This document shows positions 25,659 through 36,600 of a stretch of DNA of 64,000 nucleotides, one piece after another. The notes beneath the pieces were generated by a model. That model was given only the letters and a program-made list of their open reading frames with translations, was not told where the DNA came from and ran no database searches. Both the position numbers and the translations under genes were made by a program. This DNA comes from Sphingobacterium corticibacterium. Lineage in GTDB: Bacteria > Bacteroidota > Bacteroidia > Sphingobacteriales > Sphingobacteriaceae. Every line of letters begins with the position of its first letter. Positions within the stretch are counted from its first letter, which is position 1. The stretch lies in contig NZ_SGIT01000002.1 of NCBI RefSeq assembly GCF_004208525.1, positions 682,001-746,000 on the forward strand, read 5' to 3'.

Positions 25659-26828
25659 TTATTTATTTAACTCCAACAAACCCATGATAAATGGTCCAGT
25701 AGCTTTCGCATCGTTTTCGCGGATGCGCTCTCCTACATAATAGGCATAACTTCCGTCACGATAGGGATGTCCGCCCAAACCGGCAACCGCATTGCACTGG
25801 ATAAGTGTAAGTGTACCGTCCGCTTCTGTTTTCAATAATTTTTTTTGTATTCCGTGCAGCGTCTTTTCGGCTACTTGCTTATAAGAATCGGCGATATAGC
25901 CCTTGTTGGTCGCTTTCGCAAAACCGTACATGAACATTGCGTTTACAGATGCTTCCTGATAGTTTTTTTCAGCAGCAATCTGATCGATCACTTGCCACCA
26001 CAGTCCTTCTTCGTCTTGATATTTGGGTAACGTTTCTGCTAGTTTTTGGATAATAGTGACAATCTCCTCCCGTTGCGGATAGTCCGTTGGAATAAAATCG
26101 AGCACATCGACCAACGCCATAAACCACCAACCGATACTTCGCCCCCAAAAATTGGGTGACTGTCCTGTTATATTGTTGGCCCATTGCTGCTTTTTGCTTT
26201 CGTCCCAAGCATGATAATAGAGGCCGGTTTTCTTATCGTACGTATGTTTCGCTGTTACGAGAATGTGATTAATTACATCGTCATAATGTGCGCTATCACC
26301 GGTAAATTGTCCATACTGGGCAACAAAAGGATCCGCCATATACACACCGTCCAACCAAACCTGATGGGGATAAATCAATTTATGCCAATAAGCGCCTTCC
26401 AAGGTGCGAGGGTGAACGCTCAGCTGCGACATTAAACGTTCTATGGCCAGTTTATATTTTTCCTTTCCGGTCTTTTCATACAAGGTAAAGAGAATTTTAC
26501 CCGGATTAATATAGTCCAGATTATAGGTATCTCTTTTGTAAAGATAGATATTCCCCTCTTCGTTGATGATGGTATCCGTCCAAGCTTCCACATAATCAAA
26601 ATATTTCTGATCGGCGGTTTTCTCCCACATTTTTAACATCGCCAAGCAACCTAAACCCTGTCCGTAACCGAAATACAGTCGTTTACCATGATCGATCTGC
26701 CAAGCTTCCGGAAAGCGTTTCATTTCAGATTCGGCAAATTGTACATATAGCTTCTGTTCCTGGGCTTTCGATGACAGGGCAAGGAAACAGAATACGATTA
26801 AAGTCACTACCGTTATATGATATCTCAT
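25659..26828 (-). CDS. unsaturated rhamnogalacturonyl hydrolase, GH105 (YteR/YesR type)
   Basis: 389 residues with a signal peptide ending near SSKAQ (19-23). Family marks are VWLDGVYMADPFVAQYG with catalytic Asp160, NFWGRSIGWWFMALVDVLDFIP and EASVNAMFMYGFAKA. It releases the delta-4,5-unsaturated galacturonate from lyase-generated oligomers in the periplasm. It starts 23 bp after SusD-1 and is probably co-transcribed with it, giving an import-plus-first-cut unit. It differs clearly from the other two GH105/88 proteins of the window, so they may prefer different oligomers. Confidence 0.92.
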   Translation of the reverse strand: MRYHITVVTLIVFCFLALSSKAQEQKLYVQFAESEMKRFPEAWQIDHGKRLYFGYGQGLGCLAMLKMWEKTADQKYFDYVEAWTDTIINEEGNIYLYKRDTYNLDYINPGKILFTLYEKTGKEKYKLAIERLMSQLSVHPRTLEGAYWHKLIYPHQVWLDGVYMADPFVAQYGQFTGDSAHYDDVINHILVTAKHTYDKKTGLYYHAWDESKKQQWANNITGQSPNFWGRSIGWWFMALVDVLDFIPTDYPQREEIVTIIQKLAETLPKYQDEEGLWWQVIDQIAAEKNYQEASVNAMFMYGFAKATNKGYIADSYKQVAEKTLHGIQKKLLKTEADGTLTLIQCNAVAGLGGHPYRDGSYAYYVGERIRENDAKATGPFIMGLLELNK

Positions 26829-26851
26829 CTACTATCGCTTTACAAATTTTA

Positions 26852-28657
26852 TTAATACAAAGGGTGTTGTTGTCCACGTAGTCCCGGGTTCGCGTCGATC
26901 GTATTTGTTGAGAGCGGAAACAGTTCTACTTTATTCTTTTCCAACCCACGGAAAATATTTCTCACCCAAACTTCATTAGCTGTAAATCTATTGTTAAAAA
27001 AAGCCGCAGTGTTCCCATACATATCTAAGATCGTATAACCTTGACGCTCCAGTTCTGCTTTTTCAGTTGCTGTTGGTTCATTCTTCAACGATACGAAATC
27101 TAAGGCTATCGTAGGATCATTAAAGGCCTTTGCATCCGTAACCTGATAAGCTCGATATCGCGCAACATCTGCATATTTCCCTGTATGATTTGCCAAGTCT
27201 GTGATTTCCTGTTTCGTTGCAGTAAGTTTTTCGTATAGTATACCCCAACGGATCAAATCCGTGCGGCGCCAACCCTCAAAACCCAGTTCTAGCTTACGCT
27301 CTTGGATAATGGCATCGCGAAACGCCTCGTACGTACTTGGCGTTTCACCAATTTGAGAACGATCGTTCTGGAAAGCGCGTAGACGTACTTTCTCGTACAT
27401 TTCTTTCGCCACGCCGGTCGGCCCGTTGTTCAATTCGTTTTCTGCTTCCGCATACATTAACAATACATCGGCATACCGTAAATGAATCCAGTTGATGTCG
27501 CGCTGGGCTGCCGAAACACCTTCGTCGGCTTTCCAGTTGACACGATACTTACCGATCATGTGGTTCGCGTAGGTATTCATTTGGTGCGTACTTTCCGCGG
27601 TTATGGCATAATTGGAGATGGTCACGTCACGACGAACGTCACCTTCTTCGAACTCAAAATAGTATGTAGGCAGTGCAGCCATTGCCGGTTGCGATTTATT
27701 ATAAAACGACTGCGTATGTGCAAAGATACCATTCGTGTATCCGAGTCTCGCCTCATTGCGATCGGCACCTTTTTGACCATACTCGAACATGGATTCTTTA
27801 TTGTATTTCCCGTTTACTAGGTCACGGAAAATTGTTTCATAATCGATCAACTCATTTTCTCCTCGATCCACAACGGCCTTGCAAGCATCCCGCGCGATTT
27901 CGTACAGCTCTTGGATACGTGGCGTATCTGATCGGCGCGCCAATTGTACGCTCCCAGGTGCATAGCTGTCTAGATCCCAACGGAGTGAATAACCTGCCGC
28001 ATAAAGTGCGATACGTGCCAACAGGCCGTAAGCGGCGTTCTTCGATACGCGTTCTATCGGCATTCCCGACCCCCCCTTCCAAGGTAATAATTCAATAGCT
28101 TGCTGCAGATCCCGCACACAACCATCCAATATCGTATCCCGGCTTACACGAGATGAAGAAAAATCTGGCATTTCCACAACAGGAATAGTTGGATAAGGTA
28201 CATCACCGAAATGCCGTACAACGTGAAGCATATTCATTGCGCGGATCGCATAGGCCTCTCCCAGCAATATATCCAGCTTGTCTTGTTCGGCATCGTCAGT
28301 GATTGTCATTAGAGGTATATTTCTGATCAGCACGTTTGCTTGCTCGACACCAGCATACATGGCCGTGTATGTGCCTGTTGGACTGATGGCGGGGTTAAAA
28401 ACATAATTGGCAACTTGGTTTTTCGAATTGGTTTCTCCTTCGGTAGAAAAACACTCGTCCGTTCCCATACCAAATTGATAAAATAGTTCCGCATTGAATG
28501 TACTTGTATATGCACCCAGCACGGCCATTTCTACTTTTCCAACGTCTTCAAAAATGGTCGAGCTATCAAAATCCTTTTCTGACGGTAGTTCTAAAAAGTC
28601 TTTACATGATGTTGCTGTTAAGAGTAGAGATGCAACGATTATATATATATATTTCAT
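26852..28657 (-). CDS. SusD/RagB-type glycan-binding lipoprotein (pair 1)
   Basis: 601 residues with lipobox LTATSC (Cys18). SusD proteins form the surface lid on the SusC transporter and bind the oligosaccharide through tetratricopeptide-like helices. Typical marks are the early helix region (VEMAVLGAYTS), YAIRAMNMLHVVRHFGDVPY, LLARIALYAAGY, WIHLRYADVLLMYAEAENE and RKLELGFEGWRRTDLIRWG. It follows its SusC by 11 bp. The cargo is presumably an RG-I or pectin oligomer because of the GH105 behind it. Confidence 0.93.
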   Translation of the reverse strand: MKYIYIIVASLLLTATSCKDFLELPSEKDFDSSTIFEDVGKVEMAVLGAYTSTFNAELFYQFGMGTDECFSTEGETNSKNQVANYVFNPAISPTGTYTAMYAGVEQANVLIRNIPLMTITDDAEQDKLDILLGEAYAIRAMNMLHVVRHFGDVPYPTIPVVEMPDFSSSRVSRDTILDGCVRDLQQAIELLPWKGGSGMPIERVSKNAAYGLLARIALYAAGYSLRWDLDSYAPGSVQLARRSDTPRIQELYEIARDACKAVVDRGENELIDYETIFRDLVNGKYNKESMFEYGQKGADRNEARLGYTNGIFAHTQSFYNKSQPAMAALPTYYFEFEEGDVRRDVTISNYAITAESTHQMNTYANHMIGKYRVNWKADEGVSAAQRDINWIHLRYADVLLMYAEAENELNNGPTGVAKEMYEKVRLRAFQNDRSQIGETPSTYEAFRDAIIQERKLELGFEGWRRTDLIRWGILYEKLTATKQEITDLANHTGKYADVARYRAYQVTDAKAFNDPTIALDFVSLKNEPTATEKAELERQGYTILDMYGNTAAFFNNRFTANEVWVRNIFRGLEKNKVELFPLSTNTIDANPGLRGQQHPLY

Positions 28658-28668
28658 GGTGCTATTCG

Positions 28669-31600
28669 TTAAAACGTTAGATTAATTCCGGTCACAAAGC
28701 TCTTTATCCGTGGGTATGCCGAGTTGTCGACGCCTCTTGTCAAAATCGCGTCAGTAGCAGAAACCTCCGGGTCAAATCCGGAGTAATTTGTAAACGTATG
28801 GATGTTGTTTAAAGTAACATAAAACCTCAATCGTTGGATAAAAGCCTTTTTGGAGACTTCTCCCGGTAGTGTGTAACCGAGAGTAATATTGTTTATCCGC
28901 AAAAAAGACGCATCTTCCAAGTAGTAATCTAGTGGATCGGATATCGCTATGTTGTTACCCGAATTCAAACTCCATACTTGACGTCCGTCTTGTTGATTTG
29001 GGTTCAGTTCTGCCAATCGATTTAAATCCCTTGTTTCCAAACCAGTATTTGGGTCAATCAGGGTAAAGCGGTCGGACATATTTCCGAGGGCGTTCTGATT
29101 GGGTAAATAGGGTCCCATAAAGCGCTGACTATTCATGTTGAACACCTTATTCCCGTAAGCAAAATTCAAGAATACGCTGAGGTCAAAACCCTTGTAAATA
29201 AATTCATTGTTAAAGCCCCCAAAAAATTTAGGTTCTGGACTCCCTAATTCTGTACGATCATCCGGGGACCATACCGGATTGCCGTTTTCATCTGTTTGGC
29301 CTGCTACAGGCAGGTATTTCACGTCACCCGGTTTTACGGAAGAGCGGTCTTTGCCTTTCAAGGACGCAACACCATCTTTTAGACTATAACTGCCGTCCCC
29401 TTGCTGAACGAAATCGTCTGTGGTATATACGCCATCATATTTGTAACCGTAAAATGTGCTGATCGGACCACCTACGCTGGTATAGAAGTTCATCCTGGAC
29501 TCATAACTTGTAATCATGTAGTCGTTGCCGGCACTTCCGAAGAGCTGTCCCACTTTCGAACGGTTAAATGTTATATTGAACGCTGATCTCCATTGAAAAT
29601 TTGCGTTGCGTACGTTTAACGTATTCAGAGAGAGTTCAACACCTCTATTCCGCAACGTGGCGACATTTTGATATTGCTCGGTATATCCGGTCGATGTCGG
29701 AATAGCGGCTTTCAGCAACAGGTTTTTGGATTCGTTGTTGTAAAAATCAGCAGTCAGGTTTACACGATTGTTTAGCAGAGCCACATCTAGTCCCACATTT
29801 GCTGTTTGTGTCTTTTCCCAGACTAAAGCTGGATTTCCTAAGGTGTTACTCGGTTTTACACCAACGACCGTCTTATTATCTACCGCAACAACAGTCGATC
29901 CATACAAAGTGGCATAGCGTGTAGTTCCTATTCTATCATTTCCGGTTGTACCGTAGCCGACGCGCAGCTTTAACTGATCAAAAAGGCCATTGTCTTCCAT
30001 GAAGTTTTCGTTATGAATATTCCAAGCAGCGGACGCAGAAGGAAAAGCGCCCCATTTGTTACCTTGCCGGAAGGTAGATACACCATCCGCTCGAACGGTC
30101 GCGGTCACTAAATAACGGTCATCGTAATTATAGATTCCGCGGAAGAAACCAGACACCAGACCGTAGCGGTCAGCTTCGGATTCGCCACGTTCTGTCCGCC
30201 CGGCTAAACTCACGTCTTTGAGACCGAAATTACTGGCGGGGAATTCAAAATACTCATGTTTAAGACCTTGGCTTTCTTCGTACCGCACTTCGTGACCAGC
30301 CATTAAATTGATATGATGTTTATCAAAGTCTTTCATCCAGGACAAGGTATTCGTCCATTGCCATTCAAACCCTTCCGCATTATTTATATCCCCATAGGGA
30401 CCTCCGTTATTCTGTGCATCTCGAGTCCGTCCATCGTCCCAAAAATCGGTACGGTTTTGTCCCCACTGATAGGATCCCTGCGTACGAAACGTAAAATCAT
30501 TCAAAAATCTAGCCGTCAAGCCGATGTTTACATTCGCTAAACGCGAGGCCCGTTCGCGGGTACGCGCGTCGTTCATGATGATCGGGTTGGAAATATCATA
30601 CTGCGAGTCGATCAACTGCATTTCGTCGCCAATATCCGTTTGCAGCATCTCTTCGTCTGTATAACGAATCCCGCCCGTTGCAGGTTGTAGAGCAGACATC
30701 TTGAGCATACCGCCCAGCGATCCGCCACCTTGTCTATTGGCATCCTGAAACAGGGAATTGAAATCCACATTCACCCCTTCAAATAATTGGTGGTCGACCT
30801 TCGCACGCACACTGTTCCGCCGGAACCCTGATTTGGCTAAAATACCGTCTTGGTTCGTGTTATTGTAAGACAGCATCAGTTTTGTCTTTTCGTTTCCACC
30901 AGAAATATTCACGTTGTGGTTTTGCAACAAGGCGCTGCCACCGAACACCTCATCTTGCCAATCAATTCCCGCACGCGTTCCATAGTCGTTATGGATCCGT
31001 GCATAAGCACCGGAAGCAAAATCAGGATCATCGACATCTCCCCCGTACATATCAGCAAACCTGGACGCGTTACCAGCAAGTGTCTGGAATTCGTATTGAT
31101 ATTTCACATAATCTTCTACGCCCAGCAGATCGAGCTTTCTGCTCAACCGCTCAAAACTCAGATAGGCATTATAATCAACCACGGTACGGCCGGATTTTGC
31201 AGATTTTGTCGTAATCAATACCACGCCATTCGCACCACGCGCACCATATATCGCTGTAGCCGACGCATCTTTTAAGATGTCAATGTTTTCAATATCATTG
31301 ATATCGATTTTCATCAAAGCATCTTCCATGACGAATCCATCTACGACATACAAGGGTTTAGTAGAACCGGTGATGGACGTTCCGCCCCGAACGGTAATAT
31401 TGACATCGGCTCCCGGCGCTCCACTCTGTGTGACGACATTGACCCCAGCCACTTTACCTGTTAAGGCCTGCGCTGCCGTTGTAACGGGAACTTGACGAAT
31501 ATCGTCCCCTTTCACGGAACCCACCGCACCAGTCAGATCTCTTTTTCTGGCTGTACCGTAACCGATCACGACAACTTCGTCCAAATCATTGTTGGCTGCC

Positions 31601-31905
31601 ATCAGCAAGACGGTAATCGGATTTCGACTGCTTACAGTCACCTCTTCGGGCATATATCCCACATAGCTTGTCTGTAATATGTCGCCCACTTCTATAGGAA
31701 GCGAAAAAGTTCCGTCTTCGTCCGTCAGTGTGCTCGTATTTTTTCCTTTAATCTGTACACTAGCTCCGCTGATGGGTTGATTACTGGCATCGGTAACTCT
31801 CCCCGACAAGGAAAATTCTTGCGCCTTACCCCACGAAATCATAGCAAAAAAGAGTAACAGGCACACCACTCCCCCCTTTACGTTTTGTCTAACAGTTAGC
31901 ATCAT
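28669..31905 (-). CDS. SusC/RagA-type TonB-dependent transporter (pair 1)
   Basis: 1078 residues. Signal peptide, then a carboxypeptidase-regulatory-like beta domain (FSLSGRVTDASNQPISGASV), TonB box DEVVVIGYGT, plug (LTGKVAGVNVV, PLYVVDGFV, ILKDASATAIYGARGANGV) and a C-terminal beta barrel ending NLTF. It imports oligosaccharides across the outer membrane with energy from TonB-ExbBD. It begins a new transcription unit: its promoter region at 31935-31999 has a perfect -7 box and a 21-bp-spaced AAAAATTGAC repeat shared only with the PL1 operon. Confidence 0.95.
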   Translation of the reverse strand: MMLTVRQNVKGGVVCLLLFFAMISWGKAQEFSLSGRVTDASNQPISGASVQIKGKNTSTLTDEDGTFSLPIEVGDILQTSYVGYMPEEVTVSSRNPITVLLMAANNDLDEVVVIGYGTARKRDLTGAVGSVKGDDIRQVPVTTAAQALTGKVAGVNVVTQSGAPGADVNITVRGGTSITGSTKPLYVVDGFVMEDALMKIDINDIENIDILKDASATAIYGARGANGVVLITTKSAKSGRTVVDYNAYLSFERLSRKLDLLGVEDYVKYQYEFQTLAGNASRFADMYGGDVDDPDFASGAYARIHNDYGTRAGIDWQDEVFGGSALLQNHNVNISGGNEKTKLMLSYNNTNQDGILAKSGFRRNSVRAKVDHQLFEGVNVDFNSLFQDANRQGGGSLGGMLKMSALQPATGGIRYTDEEMLQTDIGDEMQLIDSQYDISNPIIMNDARTRERASRLANVNIGLTARFLNDFTFRTQGSYQWGQNRTDFWDDGRTRDAQNNGGPYGDINNAEGFEWQWTNTLSWMKDFDKHHINLMAGHEVRYEESQGLKHEYFEFPASNFGLKDVSLAGRTERGESEADRYGLVSGFFRGIYNYDDRYLVTATVRADGVSTFRQGNKWGAFPSASAAWNIHNENFMEDNGLFDQLKLRVGYGTTGNDRIGTTRYATLYGSTVVAVDNKTVVGVKPSNTLGNPALVWEKTQTANVGLDVALLNNRVNLTADFYNNESKNLLLKAAIPTSTGYTEQYQNVATLRNRGVELSLNTLNVRNANFQWRSAFNITFNRSKVGQLFGSAGNDYMITSYESRMNFYTSVGGPISTFYGYKYDGVYTTDDFVQQGDGSYSLKDGVASLKGKDRSSVKPGDVKYLPVAGQTDENGNPVWSPDDRTELGSPEPKFFGGFNNEFIYKGFDLSVFLNFAYGNKVFNMNSQRFMGPYLPNQNALGNMSDRFTLIDPNTGLETRDLNRLAELNPNQQDGRQVWSLNSGNNIAISDPLDYYLEDASFLRINNITLGYTLPGEVSKKAFIQRLRFYVTLNNIHTFTNYSGFDPEVSATDAILTRGVDNSAYPRIKSFVTGINLTF

Positions 31906-31934
31906 AAATGTTTCAGTTTATAGTTACTTCCTGT

Positions 31935-31999
31935 CAAAAGTAGGGGTCAGTGCGTGTTTTACACTTTCAAAAATTGACGTATTTTATCTAAAAATTGAC
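31935..31999 (-). promoter_or_regulatory. AAAAATTGAC direct repeat and -7 box before SusC-1
   Basis: AAAAATTGAC occurs at 31969-31978 and 31990-31999, 21 bp apart. On the minus strand this is GTCAATTTTT twice, followed by TACTTTTG (31935-31942), a perfect TAnnTTTG. The proximal copy ends about 26 nt before the -7 box. Same arrangement as at 48545-48608. Tandem direct repeats two turns apart fit binding by an AraC-type domain such as that of the hybrid regulator. Confidence 0.75.
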
Positions 32000-32028
32000 A
32001 AAACAACTAAATAGCAGGAGGTCATCCC

Positions 32029-33672
32029 CTATTTCAACGGATACTTCACAAACCAGTTCTGTTCGTTCATCAAATGGCCTCTAACCTGCTGCTTTTGTCC
32101 ATCTGGATATTTTGCAGAAACGATATCGGCTAAGATAGCTGGATCATTCCATCGCTTGGCAATACGCATCAATGCGAAATAAGCTTTTGCCTCGCCTGCA
32201 CTTTCCATCAGCGTTTCTTCTGCTACAAGTTTGTCCAATGCTTTCATATATGCGCGTTTCTTCTCCTCGGTATCCAGATCATCTTTTGATAAGCCTTGTG
32301 GGTATACCGGAGCAAGGCTCACTCTCCTTCGGATTCCCATATTGATTGCAAAATGGGAATTGATCGTAGGATCATCAAACGGAGCTTCCAAATTATCTCC
32401 GTTGCGCGATCGATATAGCTCAACACCATCATTAAACAAAGCCTCTGCCGGTCCAAACTTTCCTAGATTATTCAGCGCTTCGATTACAAAGAAATGCACA
32501 TCGGAATCCCGGTAAATCGAAATATGGACATTGTTTTTATAAATTTCAGAAGCACTCTCGCGATCTCTGGAAAACTTACGGATCACCCACTCCCCATTTT
32601 GGAAATAATACGTAAAATCAACACCCCGATATCGATCTCCCAGGGTATGCCCATCATAACGTAATTGCGACTCGTAACGTTGCATAGCCACCTCTGTAGG
32701 TTTTAGATAATAAACAGAAGGCTCCTCGTTCGAGAAAAAACGGATTAAACGATTGGTCTGGTTTCTTTCAAAATCGTAGGGAACCATATTAATCAGCACG
32801 CGCGTACGCGTGATAGGATCTCGTGTAAATGCCTGTATCCATTCACCATTCCAATCCTCATTACTGACTTTATATCTTTTGCCACCGCCATCTGAAATAA
32901 ACGGTATACCGATGTCCACTACGCGCTGATATTCTTTATTCCACAGGTACAATTCCATACGAAGAGGAGCCGGTGACGGACAGATCATGTTCCACACCAA
33001 ATCTTGTTGGTTGGCCGGTATACCGGGATATAATATATTTCCCCAATTGGCTTCATATAGGCCATTTACACCATCTTCACCATTTTCCATCAGGGTAATC
33101 AACTTCGGAATCAATTCATCGAAACCGATTACCGGAATCTCACCTATTTTATCTAGATTCAGTTCGGGATCGTCGAAATAGGCTACCTGCCCGTATAATT
33201 TACCCAAAGTCAAGTAAGTCCACACTTTAAAACGGATAGTTCCGGATATCAATGCCGCATAGTGCGCCTCCTCAATGGCAGTGGGGTTGCTTTTTCTGTA
33301 CGCAATAATCTTACTCAGGTAAGCGTTTGCATTGACGATCAAATCGTAATACGGTCTCGGATTGGCAAAGCTATTGCCTAGCTTTTCCTTGAAATTGTAT
33401 AAATCCCAAAGATCCTGCGGGGCATTCGCGGTCGGCTCGAGTAAATCCGTACGTAAATCACTGAGAAACACCGTCTGGTCTGCGATTGCCTGCATTTTAG
33501 ACGCAACGCCCATATAACCGGAATACAGCTCATTCGACTCCTTTAAATAATCTTTATCTAACAATATATCGTTCGTATCCACTTCAAAATAACGGGAACA
33601 TCCCGTTAAAGTCAAGGCAACAGTTGCTATTCCACATACGAAAAAACTCCTTCTTATATTCATATTCTTCAT
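32029..33672 (-). CDS. SusD/RagB-type lipoprotein (pair 2)
   Basis: 547 residues with lipobox LTLTGC (Cys25). The family features are weaker than in pair 1 but recognisable: ELYSGYMGVASKMQ, KVWTYLTLGKLYGQVAYFDDPE, YRDSDVHFFVIEALNNLGKFGPAE and a closing segment on work-up of repeats. Its start codon shares one base with the SusC-2 stop (TAATG), which means tight translational coupling. It is the last gene of the eight-gene PL1 unit, just before the promoter of SusC-1. It is one of the more divergent SusD members here and may bind a different ligand. Confidence 0.82.
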   Translation of the reverse strand: MKNMNIRRSFFVCGIATVALTLTGCSRYFEVDTNDILLDKDYLKESNELYSGYMGVASKMQAIADQTVFLSDLRTDLLEPTANAPQDLWDLYNFKEKLGNSFANPRPYYDLIVNANAYLSKIIAYRKSNPTAIEEAHYAALISGTIRFKVWTYLTLGKLYGQVAYFDDPELNLDKIGEIPVIGFDELIPKLITLMENGEDGVNGLYEANWGNILYPGIPANQQDLVWNMICPSPAPLRMELYLWNKEYQRVVDIGIPFISDGGGKRYKVSNEDWNGEWIQAFTRDPITRTRVLINMVPYDFERNQTNRLIRFFSNEEPSVYYLKPTEVAMQRYESQLRYDGHTLGDRYRGVDFTYYFQNGEWVIRKFSRDRESASEIYKNNVHISIYRDSDVHFFVIEALNNLGKFGPAEALFNDGVELYRSRNGDNLEAPFDDPTINSHFAINMGIRRRVSLAPVYPQGLSKDDLDTEEKKRAYMKALDKLVAEETLMESAGEAKAYFALMRIAKRWNDPAILADIVSAKYPDGQKQQVRGHLMNEQNWFVKYPLK

Positions 33673-36600
33673 TACAGCTTAATGTTAACACCAAATTTAA
33701 ATGTACGTGGCAATGGAATCTTACCATAATCTGCTCCCATATAGCTAATCGCATTGCTATATGCGGTCACTGGATCCAAACCAAGATAGTCTGTCCATGT
33801 AAATATGTTTTCGCCAGCAATGTACCATTCCGAATTAGATAGCACATTTAGTCGGTGCTGTCCAAACTTATACGACAGGGTGATGTTTTCCAGTCGTAGG
33901 AACGATGCATCTTCTATCCACCTGTTTGAAAAGCGCGCATTTTCCATAGGATCACCATAAGCAGCTTGGGGAATATTGGTCTGCTGACCGTCAGTTTGCC
34001 AGCGGCGGAGTACGGCTTCCGACTGATTGGCATAACTATCCATGCTCTCCATGCTACGACGTAAACCGTTGTACATCTGATTTCCTTGGCTGAAACTGAG
34101 CAATCCCTGTAGATGGATGTTTTTATAACGGATGCTAAGGGAGGTTCCTCCGAAAAGGTTCGGCAAACTGTTGCCCAGCGATACCTGGTCTTCATTGTCA
34201 ATTACGCCATCTTGATTAATATCTGCGAAGTGCGCATCGCCGGCACCAAAATATCTGTTCTTATAATCCTGTAATCCCAAAGCGCCTGCCTCTGCATCAC
34301 TGGAAATAACACCACGGAAGTTTGCACCGTAAAAAGAGAAGGGAGAGACGCCAACACGATTAATGCGGGTAACACCGTCCGCCTGCAGATGGAGCATATC
34401 GGCTCCACCGACCAAACGCTTAACCTTACTGTTCAAAGTAGACAGATTACCTCTCCAGGTTAAAGACCAGTCCCGGTTATCGATGACCGCCACATTCAGC
34501 TCCACTTCCAGCCCTTGATTTTCTATGGCACCGCCATTCATGTAGATCTGGTCGATGCCACCGATCGGCGAGACAGGAAAGGCATTTAATAAGTTGCTGG
34601 CACGATTAAAATAATAGCCTACATTAAGATTTAGGCGCTGGTTAATACCCGAGAAAATTAAATTCGCCTGCCAGTTTTCGTTATCTTCCCAGCGGATGTT
34701 TTGATTAGGAATGTTACCTACCACGATGCCCGCTAATTGCCGGTATAACTGGCTCCCATAATATGCCTGTCCAATCTTCGACGAAAAGCGACTATTTCCA
34801 GTCTTCGCATAGCCAATTTTAAATACGAGGTTATCAATACTGTTGATGTCTTTCAAAAGTGCTGTGTTGGACAGTAGGAACGAGAAATCGGCTGCCGGGA
34901 ACACACCGAAACGGCTAGCGTTCGCCCCCGAGACAGACGAACCATCTATACTCAAATTGACGTCCAATTTGGCTAAACTACGCCAACTGTACTGTGTATA
35001 GCCGTATATGTTCATCCAGTTCCACTGTTCATTGTAGCCCCAAAAAAGGCGACCAGCATTATTCACATAATTGAGGGTACGGTAGAAATCCGAGCTGGTG
35101 TTTCTTCCACTTCCGGCATCATACTCCTGAGAAGTTAACAAGCCCTGTACACCGCCTCCGAAGAACGCCTCATCCTGATTCCAATTTTTGTGGTAGGTTC
35201 CGTAGAGGTTCCATGAAATATTGGACGTTTGTCCCGCTCCTGCTCTGGCGCTATTCAACGCTAGTCCATCTTCAAGCGGCAGGATCGTACCACTGGATAA
35301 TCCGGGGATGAAAGCATTCTGCCGTGTATAATTGGAAAAGAGGCCTAAAACAGCGTTTAATCTAAAGCGATCCGTAGCTTGATAGCCTAAGTTTGCCTGC
35401 ACAAACACATCATAGATATCCGATTTAAAATCGGCAGTTTGCAAAAGCGCCAATGGGTTGGAAACACCAAACTGTCCGACGCGATCCAGATCTGGCAAAA
35501 CATTATTGTCCACATCTTTTTGGTATGGGCTTAGGATCGGCGCTCGGTATAATGCGGATATTAAGGGGTTTGTTGCCGGTAGGATACCCTGTTCCTGTAA
35601 ACGGGAAGTACTATACGTAAGCGCTGTAATAGCTTTTAAATCGAACTTACCTCCTAAATTGATGCTGGAATTCAAGCGTGTGCTATATCGTGTGGTCGCA
35701 GTCTGATCCAGTGCCCCTTGCTGGCTAAGTACGCCCAGCGACAAATCATATTTCGCTACCGCATCGCCACCTTTGATACGCAAATGGTTATCGGTTACAA
35801 AGGCATTTCGATAAATGACATCTTGCCAATCTGTCGTATTATTGTATAGGTAGTTATAATAGTAGTCCGGATCATCACGCAGGAAAGGGAACCTCGCCAA
35901 TAGCTCGCCAATATCTTCGTATTGCGTCATGCCGACACTACCTAGTAAACTTTTATACGCACTACCTCCCAATAAAGGTAGTGTGCTATAATTGTGGGCG
36001 AGACCATAGTTACCGCTGAATTCTACAACGGTTTCCAAATCGTCGGAGGACGACGTTTCTAAAAGAAGTACGCCGTTCGATCCCAAGGATCCGTATCGGG
36101 CAGTCTCTGCTCCCTTCAACAAACGGATATGTTTGATATCTTGCAAGGCAAAGGGTGCGAACGTCCCTCTGGAATAGCCGCCGATAATGGGCGAGTTTCC
36201 TAAATCTGGCAAATACGGCACACCATCGACCACGATCAATGGGGTATTATCCGCATCGAACGAGCGTACGCCTCGAAAGTTCAACATCCCCCCTTCGGAG
36301 ACCATCCCACTCTTATTGAGAACGCGCAGGCCCGTCATTTCGCCCGTTAATACCTGCTCGATATCGACGGCGCCCGCACGATAGTCGTTATCAGACAGCA
36401 CGTTGCTATTCTTCTCAGAAAACGTTCCGTCGACCACATTGATATAGTTTGTCCGCCCTTCGCCAATCAATGTTATTTCGAAAGTACTTCGTCCCAAAAT
36501 TTCTACGTATGCCTCATAGTATCCCGGGCTCCAGACCCGAATAGTAGTAGCCCGATCGTCGACCTCATCCAATGTAAAGGATCCATCTTTCTTCGTACGG